From assembly GCA_946902985.2 (NCBI GenBank), contig OX336393.1, positions 131,778,533 to 131,842,532 on the forward strand: 64,000 nucleotides of DNA. The letters run 5' to 3'. The stretch is from Meconema thalassinum (lineage: Eukaryota > Arthropoda > Insecta > Orthoptera > Tettigoniidae). How positions within the stretch are numbered: position 1 is the stretch's first letter; each line of letters starts with the position of its first letter. The notes beneath the pieces were generated by a model. It worked only from the letters and a program-made list of their open reading frames with translations, searched no databases and was not told the origin of the DNA. Positions 53,940-64,000 of this stretch are shown in pieces. The position numbers and the translations under genes are program-made.

Positions 53940-55138
53940 TCAGTCTTTTGACTGGTTTGATGCAGCTCTCCATGCCTCCCTGTCCTGAGCTAATCGTTTC
54001 ATCTCTACATAGTTCCGACACCCTACATCGGAGGCAATCTGTTTAACATATTCTAACCTTGGTCTACCCCTACAGTTTTTGTCCTCGACCCTTCCTTCCA
54101 TAACTAAGCTTGCTATTCCTGGGTGTCTTAGTATGTGTCCTACCAACCTATCTCTTCTCTTCATTAGCAGTCGCCAGAAACATCTCTCCTCTCCCACTCG
54201 TCTTAATACCTCTTTGTTTGTAACCTTATCTACCCATCTGATCTTCATCATTCTCCTGTAACACCACATTTCAAATGCTTCAATTCTCCTCTATTCTGCT
54301 GCACCAATAGTCCAAGTTTCACCTCCATAGAGCGCCACGCTCCAGACAAAGGCTTTCAAAAATGACTTCCTAATACCTAAATCTATATTCGATGTCAGCA
54401 GATTCCTTTTTTGTAGAAATGCTTTCTTTGCCTGAGCCAACCTACTTTTAATATCCTCTTTGCTTCGTCCATCACTGGTTATTCTGCTTCCTAAGTAACA
54501 GAAGTCTCCTACTTCCTTCAGCTTTTCACCTGCCAATTTGATCTCCATAGAGGTTTCTGATTTATTTCGGCTGCATTCCAGTATTTTTGTTTTACATTTA
54601 TTTATTTTCATCATGAATTCTTTCCGTAAGACGGAGTCCATACCATTCAAAAACTCATTCAAATCCTCAGGCTTGTCGGCCAAGATGACGATGTCATCAG
54701 CAAATCTCAGAGTTGAAATTATTTCTCCTTGAATCTTCACTCCCACTTTAAATTTTTCTCTAATTTCCTTCATTGCTTGTTCAATGTAAAGATTGAAAAG
54801 TATGGGTGATAAGTTGCAGCCTTGCCTTACACCTTTCTGAATACCAGCTTCTCTCTCATGTCCTTCAACTCGAATGACTGCTGTCTGGTTTCTGTACAGA
54901 TTGTATATCACCCTCCTATCCCTGTACTTTATTCCAATTGATTTCAAAATGTCAAACAATTTAGTCCAATCAACGTTATCAAAAGCCTTTTCTAAGTCTA
55001 CAAAAGCCATGAACGTTCTCTTATCTTTCCTTATTCTACCTTCCAAAATCAGCCTAAGACTTAGTACAGCTTCCCTTGTTCCTACATTTCTCCTGAAACC
55101 AAACTGGTCTTCACCCAACTCCGTTTCTATCTGGCTTT
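53940..55138 (-). pseudogene. LINE reverse transcriptase copy 1 (5'-truncated)
   Basis: Minus-strand frame 55118-54291 (275 codons) with GEDQFGFRRNVGTREAV, FVDLEKAFDNVD (catalytic Asp), QKGVRQGCNLSPILFNLY and RFADDIVIL (catalytic DD), then YLGSRIT. An in-frame TAG at the complement of 54291-54293 separates it from the C-terminal part (54269-53940: DRLVGHILRHPG, GRPRLEYVKQ). The element is truncated upstream of the template-binding region at about 55138. Apart from that single stop it is well preserved. Confidence 0.88.
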
Positions 55139-55239
55139 ATTATTATTATATTATTAATGTGTGAAAAAGTGAAAATGTCAAAATTAACCGATTTGGACTT
55201 TTACGACTTCCCTTAATGTTTATTGTATTATTTATTTTA

Positions 55240-57390
55240 TTTTTTGTGATTCTGGTGCTGACATAAACTCTGACCACAATCTGGTTTTAATGAAATGCAG
55301 ATTAAAGTTGAAGAAACTGAAGAAAAGTCAAAAGCCAAAAAGGTGGGCAATAGAAAGACTGAAAGAGAAGGATGTAAACGAGAGATTCAAGAAGAGTATA
55401 AAGGAAGGACTAATGAAAAATCCTAACCAAACTTCAATTGCAGACGAATGGGCACTTTTGAAGAATGAAATAACAAAATCCGCATAAGAAAACATAGGAA
55501 AGAAAGAATAGGTAGAAAACCGTGGATCACCGTGGGATATACTAGAATTGATGGATGAAAGGCGGAAACACAAAAATATAAGAGACGAAAAGGGGAAAGC
55601 AGAATACAGACGTCTGAGAAATGATGTTAACAAGAAGTGCAAGGAAGCGAAAGAAGAATGGTTGAAAGAGAAATGTGCAGGTATAGAAAATTGTCTGAAA
55701 TTAGGAAAAGTAGACACGGCTTATCGAAGGATTAAGAATACTTTTGGGGAAAAGAAGACTAAGTGCTGTAATATTAAGGACACAAATGGAAAGCCTCTAA
55801 CAGATAGGGAAGAAAAGGTTGAGAGATAGAAAGGTTACATAGAGAGTTTCTATAAGGGAAAGGAGATTGAGAATCATGTAATGGAAAGGGAGGAGGAAAT
55901 TGATGAGGATGCGAAAGGATATCTAATATTAAGGTCAGAATTTGATAGAGCTTTGGAAGACTTAAGATGGAACAAAGCACCAGGCAAAGATTGAGTTGCT
56001 ACGCTGCATAGGAGATGAAGGTCTGATCAGGTTATTTCACTTGGTGTGTAGGATTTATGAGACAGGTGAGGTACCCCCTGATTTTAAGAAGAATTTAATC
56101 ATCCCTATACCAAAGAAATTCGGAGCTGACAGATGTGAAGATTACCGTACAATCAACTTGATTACTCATGCTTCAAAGATCCTGTCTAGAATAATTTACA
56201 ACAGGATTGAAAGCCAGATAGAAACGGAGTTGGGTGAAGACCAGTTTGGTTTCAGGAGAAATGTAGGAACAAGGGAAGCTGTACTGAGTCTTAGGCTGAT
56301 TTTGGAAGGTAGAATAAGGACAGATAAGAGAACGTTTATGGCATTTGTAGACTTAGAAAAGGCTTTTGATAACGTTGATTGGACTAAATTGTTTGATATT
56401 TTGAAATCGATTGGAATAAAGTACAGGGATAGGAGGGTGATATACAATCTATACAGAAACCAGACAGCAGTCATTCGAGCTGAAGGACATGAGAGAGAAG
56501 CTGGTATTCAGAAAGGTGTAAGGCAAGGCTGCAACTTATCCCCCATACTATTCAATCTTTACATTGAACAAACAATGAAGGAAATTAGAGAACAATTTTA
56601 AGTGGGAGTGAAGATTCAAGGAGAAATAATTTCAACTCTGAGATTTGCTGATGACATCGTCATCTTGGCCGACAAGCCTGAGGATTTGAATGAGTTTTTG
56701 AATGGTATGGACTCCGTCTTACGGAAATAATTCATGATGAAAATTAATAAATGTAAAACAAAAATACTGGAATGCAGCCGAAATAAATCAGAAACCTCTA
56801 TGGAGATCAAATTGGCAGGTGAAAGCTGAAGGAAGTAGGACACTTCTGTTACTTAGAAAGCAGAATAACCAGTGATGGACGAAGCAAAGAGGATATAAAA
56901 AGTAAGTTGGCTCAGGCAAAGAAAGCATTTCTGCAAAAAAGGAATCTGTTGACATCGAATATAGATTTAGGTATTAGGAAGTCATTTTTGAAAGCGTTTG
57001 TCTGGGGCGTGGCGCTCTATGGAAGTGAAACTTGGACTATTGGTGCAGCAGAATAGAGGAGAATTGAAGCATTTGAAATGTGGTGTTACAGGAGAATTAT
57101 GAAGATCAGATGGGTATTAAGACGAGTGGGAGAGTAGAGATGTTTCTGGCGACTGCTAATGAAGAGAAGGGATAGGTTGGTGGGACACATACTAATACAA
57201 CCAGGAATAGCAAGCTTAGTTATGGAAGGAAGGGTTGAGGACAAGAACTGTAGGGGTAGACCAAGGTTAGAATATGTTAAACAGATTGCCTCGGATGTAG
57301 GGTGTGGTAGCTATGTAGAGATGAAACGATTAGCTCAAGACAGGGAGGCTTGGAATGCTGCATCAAACCAGTCAAAAGACTGAAGACTCA
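55240..57390 (+). pseudogene. LINE reverse transcriptase copy 2 (longer, more broken)
   Basis: Starts inside the endonuclease C-terminus (SDHNLVLMKCRLKLKK, about 55270). Linker pieces follow at 55290-55487 and 55548-55829. The reverse transcriptase is at 55996-56601 (NLIIPIPKKFGA, DYRTINLITHASKIL, FVDLEKAFDNVD, GVRQGCNLSPILF). Stops occur at about 55485, 55827, 55992, 56599 and 56728, and one base is missing near 56820 compared with copy 1. The FADDIVIL block is at 56645. The C-terminal frame 57159-57383 is intact. Same family as copy 1, in opposite orientation. Confidence 0.87.
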
Positions 57391-57566
57391 AACAACAACA
57401 TGATTCTATTATGTAAATGCTGTATATAATTTCTTAAAATATATAAATACTGTAAATACTTCGTATGAACAATTTACTGTCGGTATAAGTTGTGTCAGTG
57501 AAGCATACATGTGGAACTTGCCCTTTTTACTAGGCCTTCCATATTCCATGTATGATTCGTGGTCAA

Positions 57567-57613
<47 letters not shown>

Positions 57614-57614
57614 A
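57567..57614. repeat. (AAAT)n microsatellite
   Basis: About 12 AAAT units, then degenerate ATGAATAA-type words to 57655. Confidence 0.9.
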
Positions 57615-57659
57615 TGGATAAATGGATATATGAATAAATGAATGAATAAATGAATCATA

Positions 57660-57976
57660 AATTGATAAATTGTTAAAACCATAGAAACTATCCCCGAAAC
57701 AGTCAGTAAGAGACGAGGTAAATTTATTGGTCACATATACAGAATTGACAAGCACATAATTACAAAACAAATATTCAACATCACCCTGAACAGTAAAGAC
57801 AAATCCAAATGGATACAGGACACTGAAGAAGACCTCAAACAGCTAAACATCACGATGCACAACATGAATGATCGGGTTAAATTTAGAAAAACCATAATGA
57901 AATATAAATTTGTTAATGAACCCTGCCAAAGATGCCAGGAAATAGTGGACGGACGAACGGAAGAAAGAACATAGTG
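57660..57976 (+). pseudogene. LINE C-terminal fragment
   Basis: Plus-strand translation reads SKRRGKFIGHIYRIDK, ITKQIFNITLN, SKWIQDTEEDL and CQRCQEIVDGRTEERT then stop (57971-57973 region). The 'GHIYR...W-x-x-x-x-DL' pattern is a LINE ORF2 tail. Different family from the pair upstream. Confidence 0.55.
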
Positions 57977-58189
57977 CACGAATAAAGAGGATTTGGGAAG
58001 TACGTCGCACGCTCTCTTAAAAGTGAATGTACGATAGTATTAATAAATAGATAAATAAATAAATAAATAAACAAATAAAAGTTTGATGCTCAGTCGGTCA
58101 ACAACATGTTTCCCAAAAGAGATGGGTTGTTCTCTGGTCCTGAAAGAATTACATGTGATCAATAAATACAATAAATATTTTCACACATA

Positions 58190-58277
58190 CTTTCTGACAT
58201 AAATTTTGGGGTCTAAGTGTAATGAATCTGATGATGATGGATCTCATGTAATTTATTTTTCATGATTAGGGAATAAC
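58190..58277 (+). repeat. Interspersed repeat D, copy 3, left part
   Basis: 'ggtctaagtgtaatgaatct', then 'gattagggaataac'. The copy resumes at 58785 after an insertion. Confidence 0.65.
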
Positions 58278-58774
58278 GTCTCCCATAAGTCCAACTCCTC
58301 TTCCACGTCGTGGGAGATGGGCAACGTTAGAAGTAGGGGAGTGCCTTTAAGGGTGAAGTACAGTGGGGAACTCGTGTGCCCCGAGACCGCTACGGTAGCT
58401 GTGAAGGCCTTGCAGGACCCCTGTAAATAGCGGCTAACGGAGCTCTGGTGAAACTACTGCCTTGTAGTGTGGAGTTGGTCCTCCAAAGGCTAAGGGAGAC
58501 AACCCTGACAGATAAATCAGCAAGCTCGGAGGCTTAGGGGGCAGCCCCACCACCAAGCTCGGATGCTGTGGGCTAATAACCTGCACATCTTAAATTCAAT
58601 TATTAAAGAAACTGAAGTGAAAAAAACCGGATGGATACCTCGATGACAACCTTTGGCCCGAAACAGAAAATAAGACCTGGAAGGAAGTTAAAGCATTGGC
58701 AAGTCGACGGCAGCAATGGAGACGTTTCACGGATGCCCTATGTTCCAGTGGGAACAAGAGGAATTAAGTAAGTA
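58278..58774 (+). mobile_element. ~497-bp retroposon with LINE-like 3' tail, 10-bp TSD
   Basis: Flanked by agggaataac at 58268-58277 and 58775-58784, which also rejoins repeat D. The 5' two-thirds is GC-rich and non-coding ('ccgagaccgctacggtagct'). The last ~110 bp translates as KTWKEVKALASRRQQWRRFT, then DALCSSGNKRN and stop, the last residues of a LINE ORF2, followed by (AAGT)n. It looks like a SINE or deleted LINE that borrowed a LINE 3' end. Confidence 0.75.
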
Positions 58775-58784
58775 AGGGAATAAC

Positions 58785-58850
58785 CCATCTTCTTTGGGAA
58801 AAATCGTGTTGACCGACTGAAAAGCATCGAACTTTCGTTTACTAAGGTAA
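58785..58850 (+). repeat. Interspersed repeat D, copy 3, right part
   Basis: Continues 'ccatcttctttggg' and 'gaaaagcatcgaactttcg', as in 28436-28500. Confidence 0.65.
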
Positions 58851-58869
58851 CACTGAAGAGGGAACACCA

Positions 58870-59145
58870 TAATTAATAAATGAATAAATAAATGATTGAC
58901 TACATGAGTGAATAAATTAAAGAAATATATAATAAATGAATAAATTAATGAAAGGCTAAGTGACTAATTGAGACAATAAACAAATAAGTAAACAAATACG
59001 GTAAATAAATAAATGACTAAATTAATTGAATGAATAAATAAGTATATAAATAAATATATTAACGAATTAATTGATTGATTGATTAATAAATAAATAAACA
59101 AATAAATAAACAAGTAAATAAATGAATACATGAATAAATAAATCC
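58870..59145. repeat. Degenerate (AATA)n / (AATG)n tract
   Basis: About 275 bp of aataaataaatga-type words. A smaller tract lies at 58047-58078. Confidence 0.85.
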
Positions 59146-59900
59146 TAAAGTAGTTTTCACTTTTCAGCTTCGCTAATCCTATCGAGCACTGGTGAGCTTG
59201 AGAGGATATGTTGCGTGTTAATGTCGAAACGTGTTCCTTATTCTGTCCATCAAGCAGTGCTAGTCTTACGCGGAGCAAGCAACAGCACTCTCTCGTCTGT
59301 TAAACCACAAACCAATGCTGACAGACAGAGAGAAGCAATTTTTCTTCTCGGAGTATGGAATGTCCAATATCCATTTTCGCAGTGAGTGGTGCAGTAGATT
59401 TGACGTTGACCGAATTATGTAGTGAAAGTTACATATTCTCCAATATAATCTTTTGTTTGAGGTGGTGGTGAGGGGTGGAACATCAAGATCATCTGACCCA
59501 TTTTTCTATTGCAGATATCGTAAATGATAAAATATCATCCATTATGTTCATTTCCGAAAAATAAAATATTTTACTGATGTTCAACTCAACCGGTCCGTCG
59601 GGTAACTTGATAAACGAGTGCTATTAACTAACCACTCTACCAAACAATTCCTTAATGTTGTATTCATGTGTTTAATTAATAATATTCAGAGTATAAATTT
59701 GGGACGTGGTATAGAACGCGATACCTTACGCTACAACATTCCCCTAGATACAAGTAGGCGGCGTCCATGACGTCACAGACAACACTGAAGGGTTAAACGA
59801 TGCATACATGTTAAATTCTGTGTGTTGAAAAGGCTTCACATACAAACACAAACCTAACCTGGGTGTTCCGCACCAGAACCCCTTGCTTTAAGTATAAGCA
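59146..59900. other. No gene recognised
   Basis: Unique-looking sequence with no frame that I can assign. Confidence 0.5.
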
Positions 59901-59924
59901 GTAATGTTTGTCCGGGCAGTCGTT

Positions 59925-61970
59925 TAACAAATTAGTGGCCAATAGCTTCGTCCAAACAGTAGTTTAATCAAATAGCGGCTAATCATTACGTCCAGACAGT
60001 CGTCTAACCTAGTAGCGGCCAACGGTATCGTCCAAACTGTCGTTTAACCTAGTAGTGGCCAATGGTATCGTCCAGACAATCTAACCTAGTAGCGGCCAAT
60101 GGTATCGTCCTGACAGTCGCCTAATCTAATAGCGGCCAATGATATCGTCCAAACAGTCATCTAACCTAGGAGCGGCCAATGGTATCGTCAAGACAGTCGT
60201 CCAACCTAGTAACGGCCAATGGTATCGTCCAAACTGTCGTTTAATCTAGTAGTGGCCAATGGTATCGTCCAGACAATCTAACCTAGTAGCGGCCAATGGT
60301 ATCGTCCTGACAGTCGCCTAATCTAGTAGCGGCCAATGATATCGTCCAAACAGTCATCTAACCTAGGAGTGGCCAATGGTATCGTCAAGACAGTCGTCCA
60401 ACCTAGTAACGGCCAATGGTATCGTCTAGACAGTCGTCCAACCTAGTAGCGACCAATGGTATCATCCAGACAGTCGTCTAACCTAGTAGAGGCCAATGGT
60501 TTTGCCCAGACCGTCGTCTAACCTAATGGCAACCAATGGTTTCGGCCAGACCATCGTCTAACCTAGTAGTGGCCAATGGTTTCATCCAAACAGTCGTATA
60601 ACCTAGCAGTGGCAAATGGTATCGTCCAAACCGTCATCTAACCTAGTAGTGGCTAATAGTTTCGTCCAAACAGTCATCAAAACTAGGATCGGCCAATGGT
60701 ATCGTCCAGACAGTCGTCCAATCTAATAGTGGCCAATGGTATCGTCCAGACAGTCGTCCTACCTAATAGTGGCCAATGGTTTCGTCCAAACCGTCATCTA
60801 ACCTAGGAGCGGCCAATGGTATCGTCCAACCTAGTAGTGGCCAGTGGTTACGTCCAGACAGTCATCTAACTTAGTAGCGGCCAATGGTATCGTCCAGACA
60901 GTCGTCTTACCTAGTAGCAAAAATGGCATCGTCCAGACAGTCGTCTAACCTAGTAGTGGCCAATGATATCGTCCAGACAGTCGCCTAACCTGGTAGCGGC
61001 CAATGGTATCGTCCAAACAGTCATCTAACCTAGGAGCGGCCAACGGTATCGTCCAGACAGTAATCCAACCTAGTAGCGACCAATGGTATCGTCCAGACTG
61101 TCGTCTAACCTAGTAGCGGTTAATGGTTTCGGCCAGACTGTCGTATAACCTAGTAGCGGCCAATGGTTTCGGACAGACTGTCGTCTAACCTAGTAGCGGT
61201 TAATGGTTTCGGCCAGACCGTCGTATAACCTAATAGCGGCCAATGGTTTTGGCCAGACTGTCGTCTAACCTAGTAGCGGTTAATGGTTTCGGCCAGACCG
61301 TCGTATAACCTAGTAGCGGCCAGTGGTTTCGGCCAGACCGTCGTATAACCCAGTAGTGGCCAGTGGTTTCGGCCAGACCGTCGTATAACCTAGTAGCGGC
61401 CAATGGTTTTGGCCAGACTGTCGTATAACCTAGTAGCAGCCAATGGTTTTGGCCAGACTGTCGTCTAACCTAGTAGCGGTTAATGGTTTCGGCCAGACCG
61501 TCGTATAACCTAGTAGCGGCCAATGGTTTTGGCCAGACTGTCGTATAACCTAGTAGCGGCCAATGGTTTTGGCCAGACTGTCGTCTAACCTAGTAGCGGT
61601 TAATGGTTTCGGCCAGATCGTCATATAACCTAGTAGCGGCCAATGGTTTTGGCCAGACTATCGTCTAACCTAGTAGCGGCGAATAGTTTCGGCCAGACTG
61701 TCGTTTAACCTAGTAGCGGCCAATAGTTTCGGCCAGACTGTCGTTTAATCTAGTAGCGGCCAATAGTTTTGGCCAGACTGTCGTTTAACCTAGTAGCGGC
61801 CAATGATTTCGGCCAGACCGTCGTCTAACCTAGTAGCGGCCAATAGTTTCGGCCAGACTGTCGTTTAACCTAGTAGTGACCAATGGTTTCGGCCAGACAG
61901 TCGTCTAACCTAGTAGCGGCCATTGGTTTCGGCCAGCCCGTCGCCTAACCTAGTAGCGTCCGATGGTTTT
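59925..61970. repeat. 40-bp-period minisatellite, about 51 units
   Basis: Unit of the form 'gtcgtctaacctagtagcgg' + 'ccaatggt-t-tcg-ccaga-c'. The left part (to about 61080) has GGTATCGTCCAGACAG-type units, the right part GGTTTCGGCCAGACTG-type units. A five-unit block of 197 bp is duplicated at about 60030 and 60227, each with the same short 'gtccagacaatctaac' unit. Units touch directly with no spacers, so it is not a CRISPR array. Confidence 0.95.
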
Positions 61971-61975
61971 ACCTT

Positions 61976-62405
61976 ACCATGGCTTCAGATCAGTACAGTG
62001 CAACTTTTCAATTGAATTCCACAACCAAACATCGCACTTGAACACATGTGACTGCATCCGTATGTCACGATGGGATTTGGCGAATTGAGCCAGCTAATCT
62101 TCTGAGTGGATCTTTCTTATCTTGTCCTTCCATCGCACAGTCCTTTCTGGCCAATTGCCCCAGGCCAAGTTCTGGTTCTTCCGCTGAGATCCTTCTCTCT
62201 TCGGTCCCCCACCACTACCATTGTCAAAACCCAAAAGCTGAGATAACTTACTTGATCTTGCAGAATGACCCACTGGCTCTGGTATTTCCCGTAAACACAC
62301 TTCCATGTAGGATTGTACAAAATGGTATTTGCACACTTTCAGTGAAACAAACATTATGCCTTTATTCTTTTAAAAGGCCACAACAGTTAAAAGGTACCTT
62401 AAACC
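61976..62405. other. No gene recognised; weak LINE-tail resemblance on the minus strand
   Basis: A plus-strand frame (62048-62587) runs through a microsatellite and a SINE, so it is not a gene. On the minus strand WKDKIRKI near 62110 slightly resembles a LINE tail; too weak to call. Confidence 0.35.
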
Positions 62406-62410
62406 CCTTA

Positions 62411-62450
<40 letters not shown>
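62411..62450. repeat. (ATT)n microsatellite
   Basis: About 13 uninterrupted ATT units. Confidence 0.95.
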
Positions 62451-62715
62451 GTCCCCTGTGGTGTATGGATAGCACGCTTTTCTCTTACCGAGGAGGTTCT
62501 GGGTTAGATTCCAGCCAGAAACGTATGATCTATAGACGCCGGGGTGTCGGAATGTTGTCCCGAAGGAGATCATTAACGTGCCAGTAAAACTACTGACACG
62601 GCTCTGGCTCCATCGCATTTACGCACCCACAAATGCCAACTAACTGCGCCAGGATTCGATCCTGTAACCTTGGGAACAGCATGCGAGAACGTTACCACTG
62701 AGCAACGCAGCCAGT
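62451..62715 (-). mobile_element. Composite SINE region with family B copy
   Basis: 62530-62715 is a minus-strand family B SINE ('gacgccggggtgtcgg', 'acgtgccagta', B-box complement ggattcgatcc, head 'ctgagcaacgcagcc'). 62451-62525 has its own tRNA-like words on the plus strand (A-box-like 'tggtgtatggatagcacg', B box 'gggttagattcc'). Confidence 0.65.
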
Positions 62716-62789
62716 CATACTTAAGATCTGACTCGAGGGCTGAAAAGGGGTACTTTTTGTCGTTTATTCATTTTAAAGGCTTTGCGATT

Positions 62790-63050
62790 ATGTAATACTT
62801 TGGTGTATGTGGAATCTGTCTGATAATTTGTGTTATAGTGACTGCTGTAGCGTACTATTGTGTACTTGTAATTGGTCTAGGATATGGTTAGGAGGTGTCC
62901 ATGGTCTTAATTTAGGTACAATCTCAGCATCTGCGTAGAGTAGAAATGAGAAACCTTGGAAACCACTTCCAGGATGGCTGAGGTGGGAATCGAACCTGCC
63001 TCTTCTCAACTCTGCATCAGGAGAAGGAAAAGTGTACACTCAGCCTCGTT
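62790..63050 (-). mobile_element. tRNA-derived SINE family E, copy 3
   Basis: Shares 'ggaatctgtctgataa', 'ggaaaccacttccag' and the B-box complement 'aatcgaacctgcct' with 18815-19095. Confidence 0.6.
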
Positions 63051-63109
63051 AGGACAATTGAGTAGTTGTCTGACAGTGGGGCAGCGCCCCGGTCACGGAT
63101 ACAAAAATT

Positions 63110-63440
63110 AACGGTCGAGGTGACGCGACCTGACCTCGCTTCACCCTTCAATCTGTAGGCCGAATGGCTGGGCAGCGGTCGCTTGGTAGGCCAGGATCAA
63201 ACATGGGCTGTAGTGCCACGGGGTGGTTCGAGTTATTTTGCGTGGATTAAAATTCGTCTAGAGATATTTGCATTCAAATGCTCTCGCTATGTGTTGTAAC
63301 TTGATAGAAAATAAGTTCTTAACCAACTGTTTCACTATTTGCATAACATTAGCCTATGTTTGGGCAGATGGCCTTGCTGTTCCGACCGTTAAGACACCTA
63401 TCATCATCATCATCATCATCATAATCATCATCAAACTTGT
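63110..63440 (+). mobile_element. Possible SINE ending in (ATC)n
   Basis: GC-rich head ('ggccgaatggctgggcagcg'), body ending 'gttccgaccgttaagacacc', then ATC microsatellite 63399-63433. Similar tails occur on other retroposons here. The head's tRNA boxes are unclear. Confidence 0.4.
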
Positions 63441-63521
63441 TACATAATCATTCTTATCCTGCAAATTACATGCACGATTATTTTTCTCTAATTTTGAAAT
63501 TCATCAACGGTAGGCGTAGCC

Positions 63522-63560
63522 CAGTAGTTCTCAACCTTTTGTAGCCCATCTCCCCTTTCT
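63522..63560 (+). other. hAT-like terminal sequence
   Basis: cagtagttctcaaccttttg matches the common hAT end CAGTGGTTCTCAACCTTT. No partner end inside the window. Confidence 0.4.
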
Positions 63561-63674
63561 AGAGGTTGACTAACACCGAATGCAAACACCTTACAAGTAA
63601 AATAAGAAGAACAATCTATATATTTCACAATTTAAAACATTTTGTCAATTAAAAATTAATAAGAGACATATCCC

Positions 63675-63960
63675 ATGCTCTAGTCCAGTCAGTTCTTGCC
63701 TGGGGAGGCGCCTATAAAAATGTACTAAAAAGTGTTCAGATAGTGTAGAATCTCATACTGCGAATAATGTTGATCACTCTATTTTATATCAACCAAAGTT
63801 ATGTATAGTCAAAAGTAACTTTCTGTATTTCTCACCAAAATTATATAATATTCTCCCAATTAAATTAAAAGAATATAAAGGAAATCATGCAAACCTGAAG
63901 ATGCATATAAAACATTTTCTCAGAGAAAACAAAATTAAAATTGAAAATATAATTAGTTAA
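63675..63960 (+). pseudogene. CR1/Jockey-like LINE 3' fragment
   Basis: Reads QSVLAWGGAYKNVLKSVQIV at 63687-63746, the 'LAWGGTYKS' block of reverse transcriptase C-termini, then stops. Downstream AT-rich coding is decayed. Confidence 0.5.
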
Positions 63961-63974
63961 GCCTACAAGTTTAT

Positions 63975-64000
63975 GAATGAAAATCCACAGCCTGCTTCCA
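63975..64000 (-). mobile_element. Start of a second family C SINE, cut by window end
   Basis: 'gaaaatccacagcctgcttcc' is identical to the left end of the SINE at 51391. Confidence 0.7.

Noticed and set aside
59925..61970. CRISPR-like array of 40-bp repeats
   Set aside because: Units are head-to-tail with no unique spacers, and the setting is eukaryotic; it is a minisatellite.
62048..62587. 179-codon frame
   Set aside because: It runs through an ATT microsatellite (poly-Tyr) and a SINE.

Overview
The window looks like repeat-dense, non-coding insect nuclear DNA. Degenerate (TTAGG)n tracts, mariner, hAT and Helitron elements, several tRNA-derived SINE families and many broken LINEs all fit an insect with a large genome. 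A polyneopteran such as an orthopteran is my guess, not something the sequence proves. I recognise no host gene. The only long intact reading frame is a protein-primed-type family B DNA polymerase.

Region 1 (1-13.86 kb) is the striking part. It is a near-perfect palindrome of at least 13.7 kb whose left arm runs off the window start (base 1 pairs with base 13706). Each arm carries one copy of the polymerase gene reading outward. The right copy is intact (about 1210 aa) and the left copy is broken by one inserted base. Between each gene and the centre lie two tandem 529-bp units, each made of four ~132-bp subrepeats with a 20-bp dyad, then short-period repeats, then AT-rich ~125-bp degenerate repeats. 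The arms differ at only a handful of positions that I could find, but they diverge sharply in the central ~168 bp, which holds its own hairpin. No capsid, packaging ATPase, integrase or terminal-protein gene is visible. It may be a polymerase-only, virus- or linear-plasmid-derived element.

Region 2 (13.9-28.6 kb) holds low-complexity DNA, interstitial TTAGG repeats, a 2.7-kb non-autonomous Helitron with two internal tandem arrays, and an inverted pair of SINE-headed repeats. It also holds a 3.07-kb hAT element (8-bp target-site duplication) stuffed with LINE pieces and a deleted mariner, a fold-back mariner, and a TA-flanked long-TIR element sitting inside a LINE tail.

Region 3 (28.65-45.75 kb) is one minus-strand Ty3/Gypsy retrotransposon with ~2.9-kb LTRs and a 4-bp target duplication. 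Both LTRs are interrupted at the same interval by unrelated LINE sequence. Its gag and pol are broken by stops and frameshifts.

Region 4 (45.75-64 kb) contains another hAT remnant, SINEs with clear target duplications, a solo LTR, a 1.25-kb fold-back element, and a SINE inserted into hAT transposase remains. Two head-to-head LINE copies, a LINE-tail-mimicking retroposon and a ~2-kb, 40-bp-period minisatellite follow, then more SINE and LINE debris. All elements except perhaps the right polymerase copy look non-functional.
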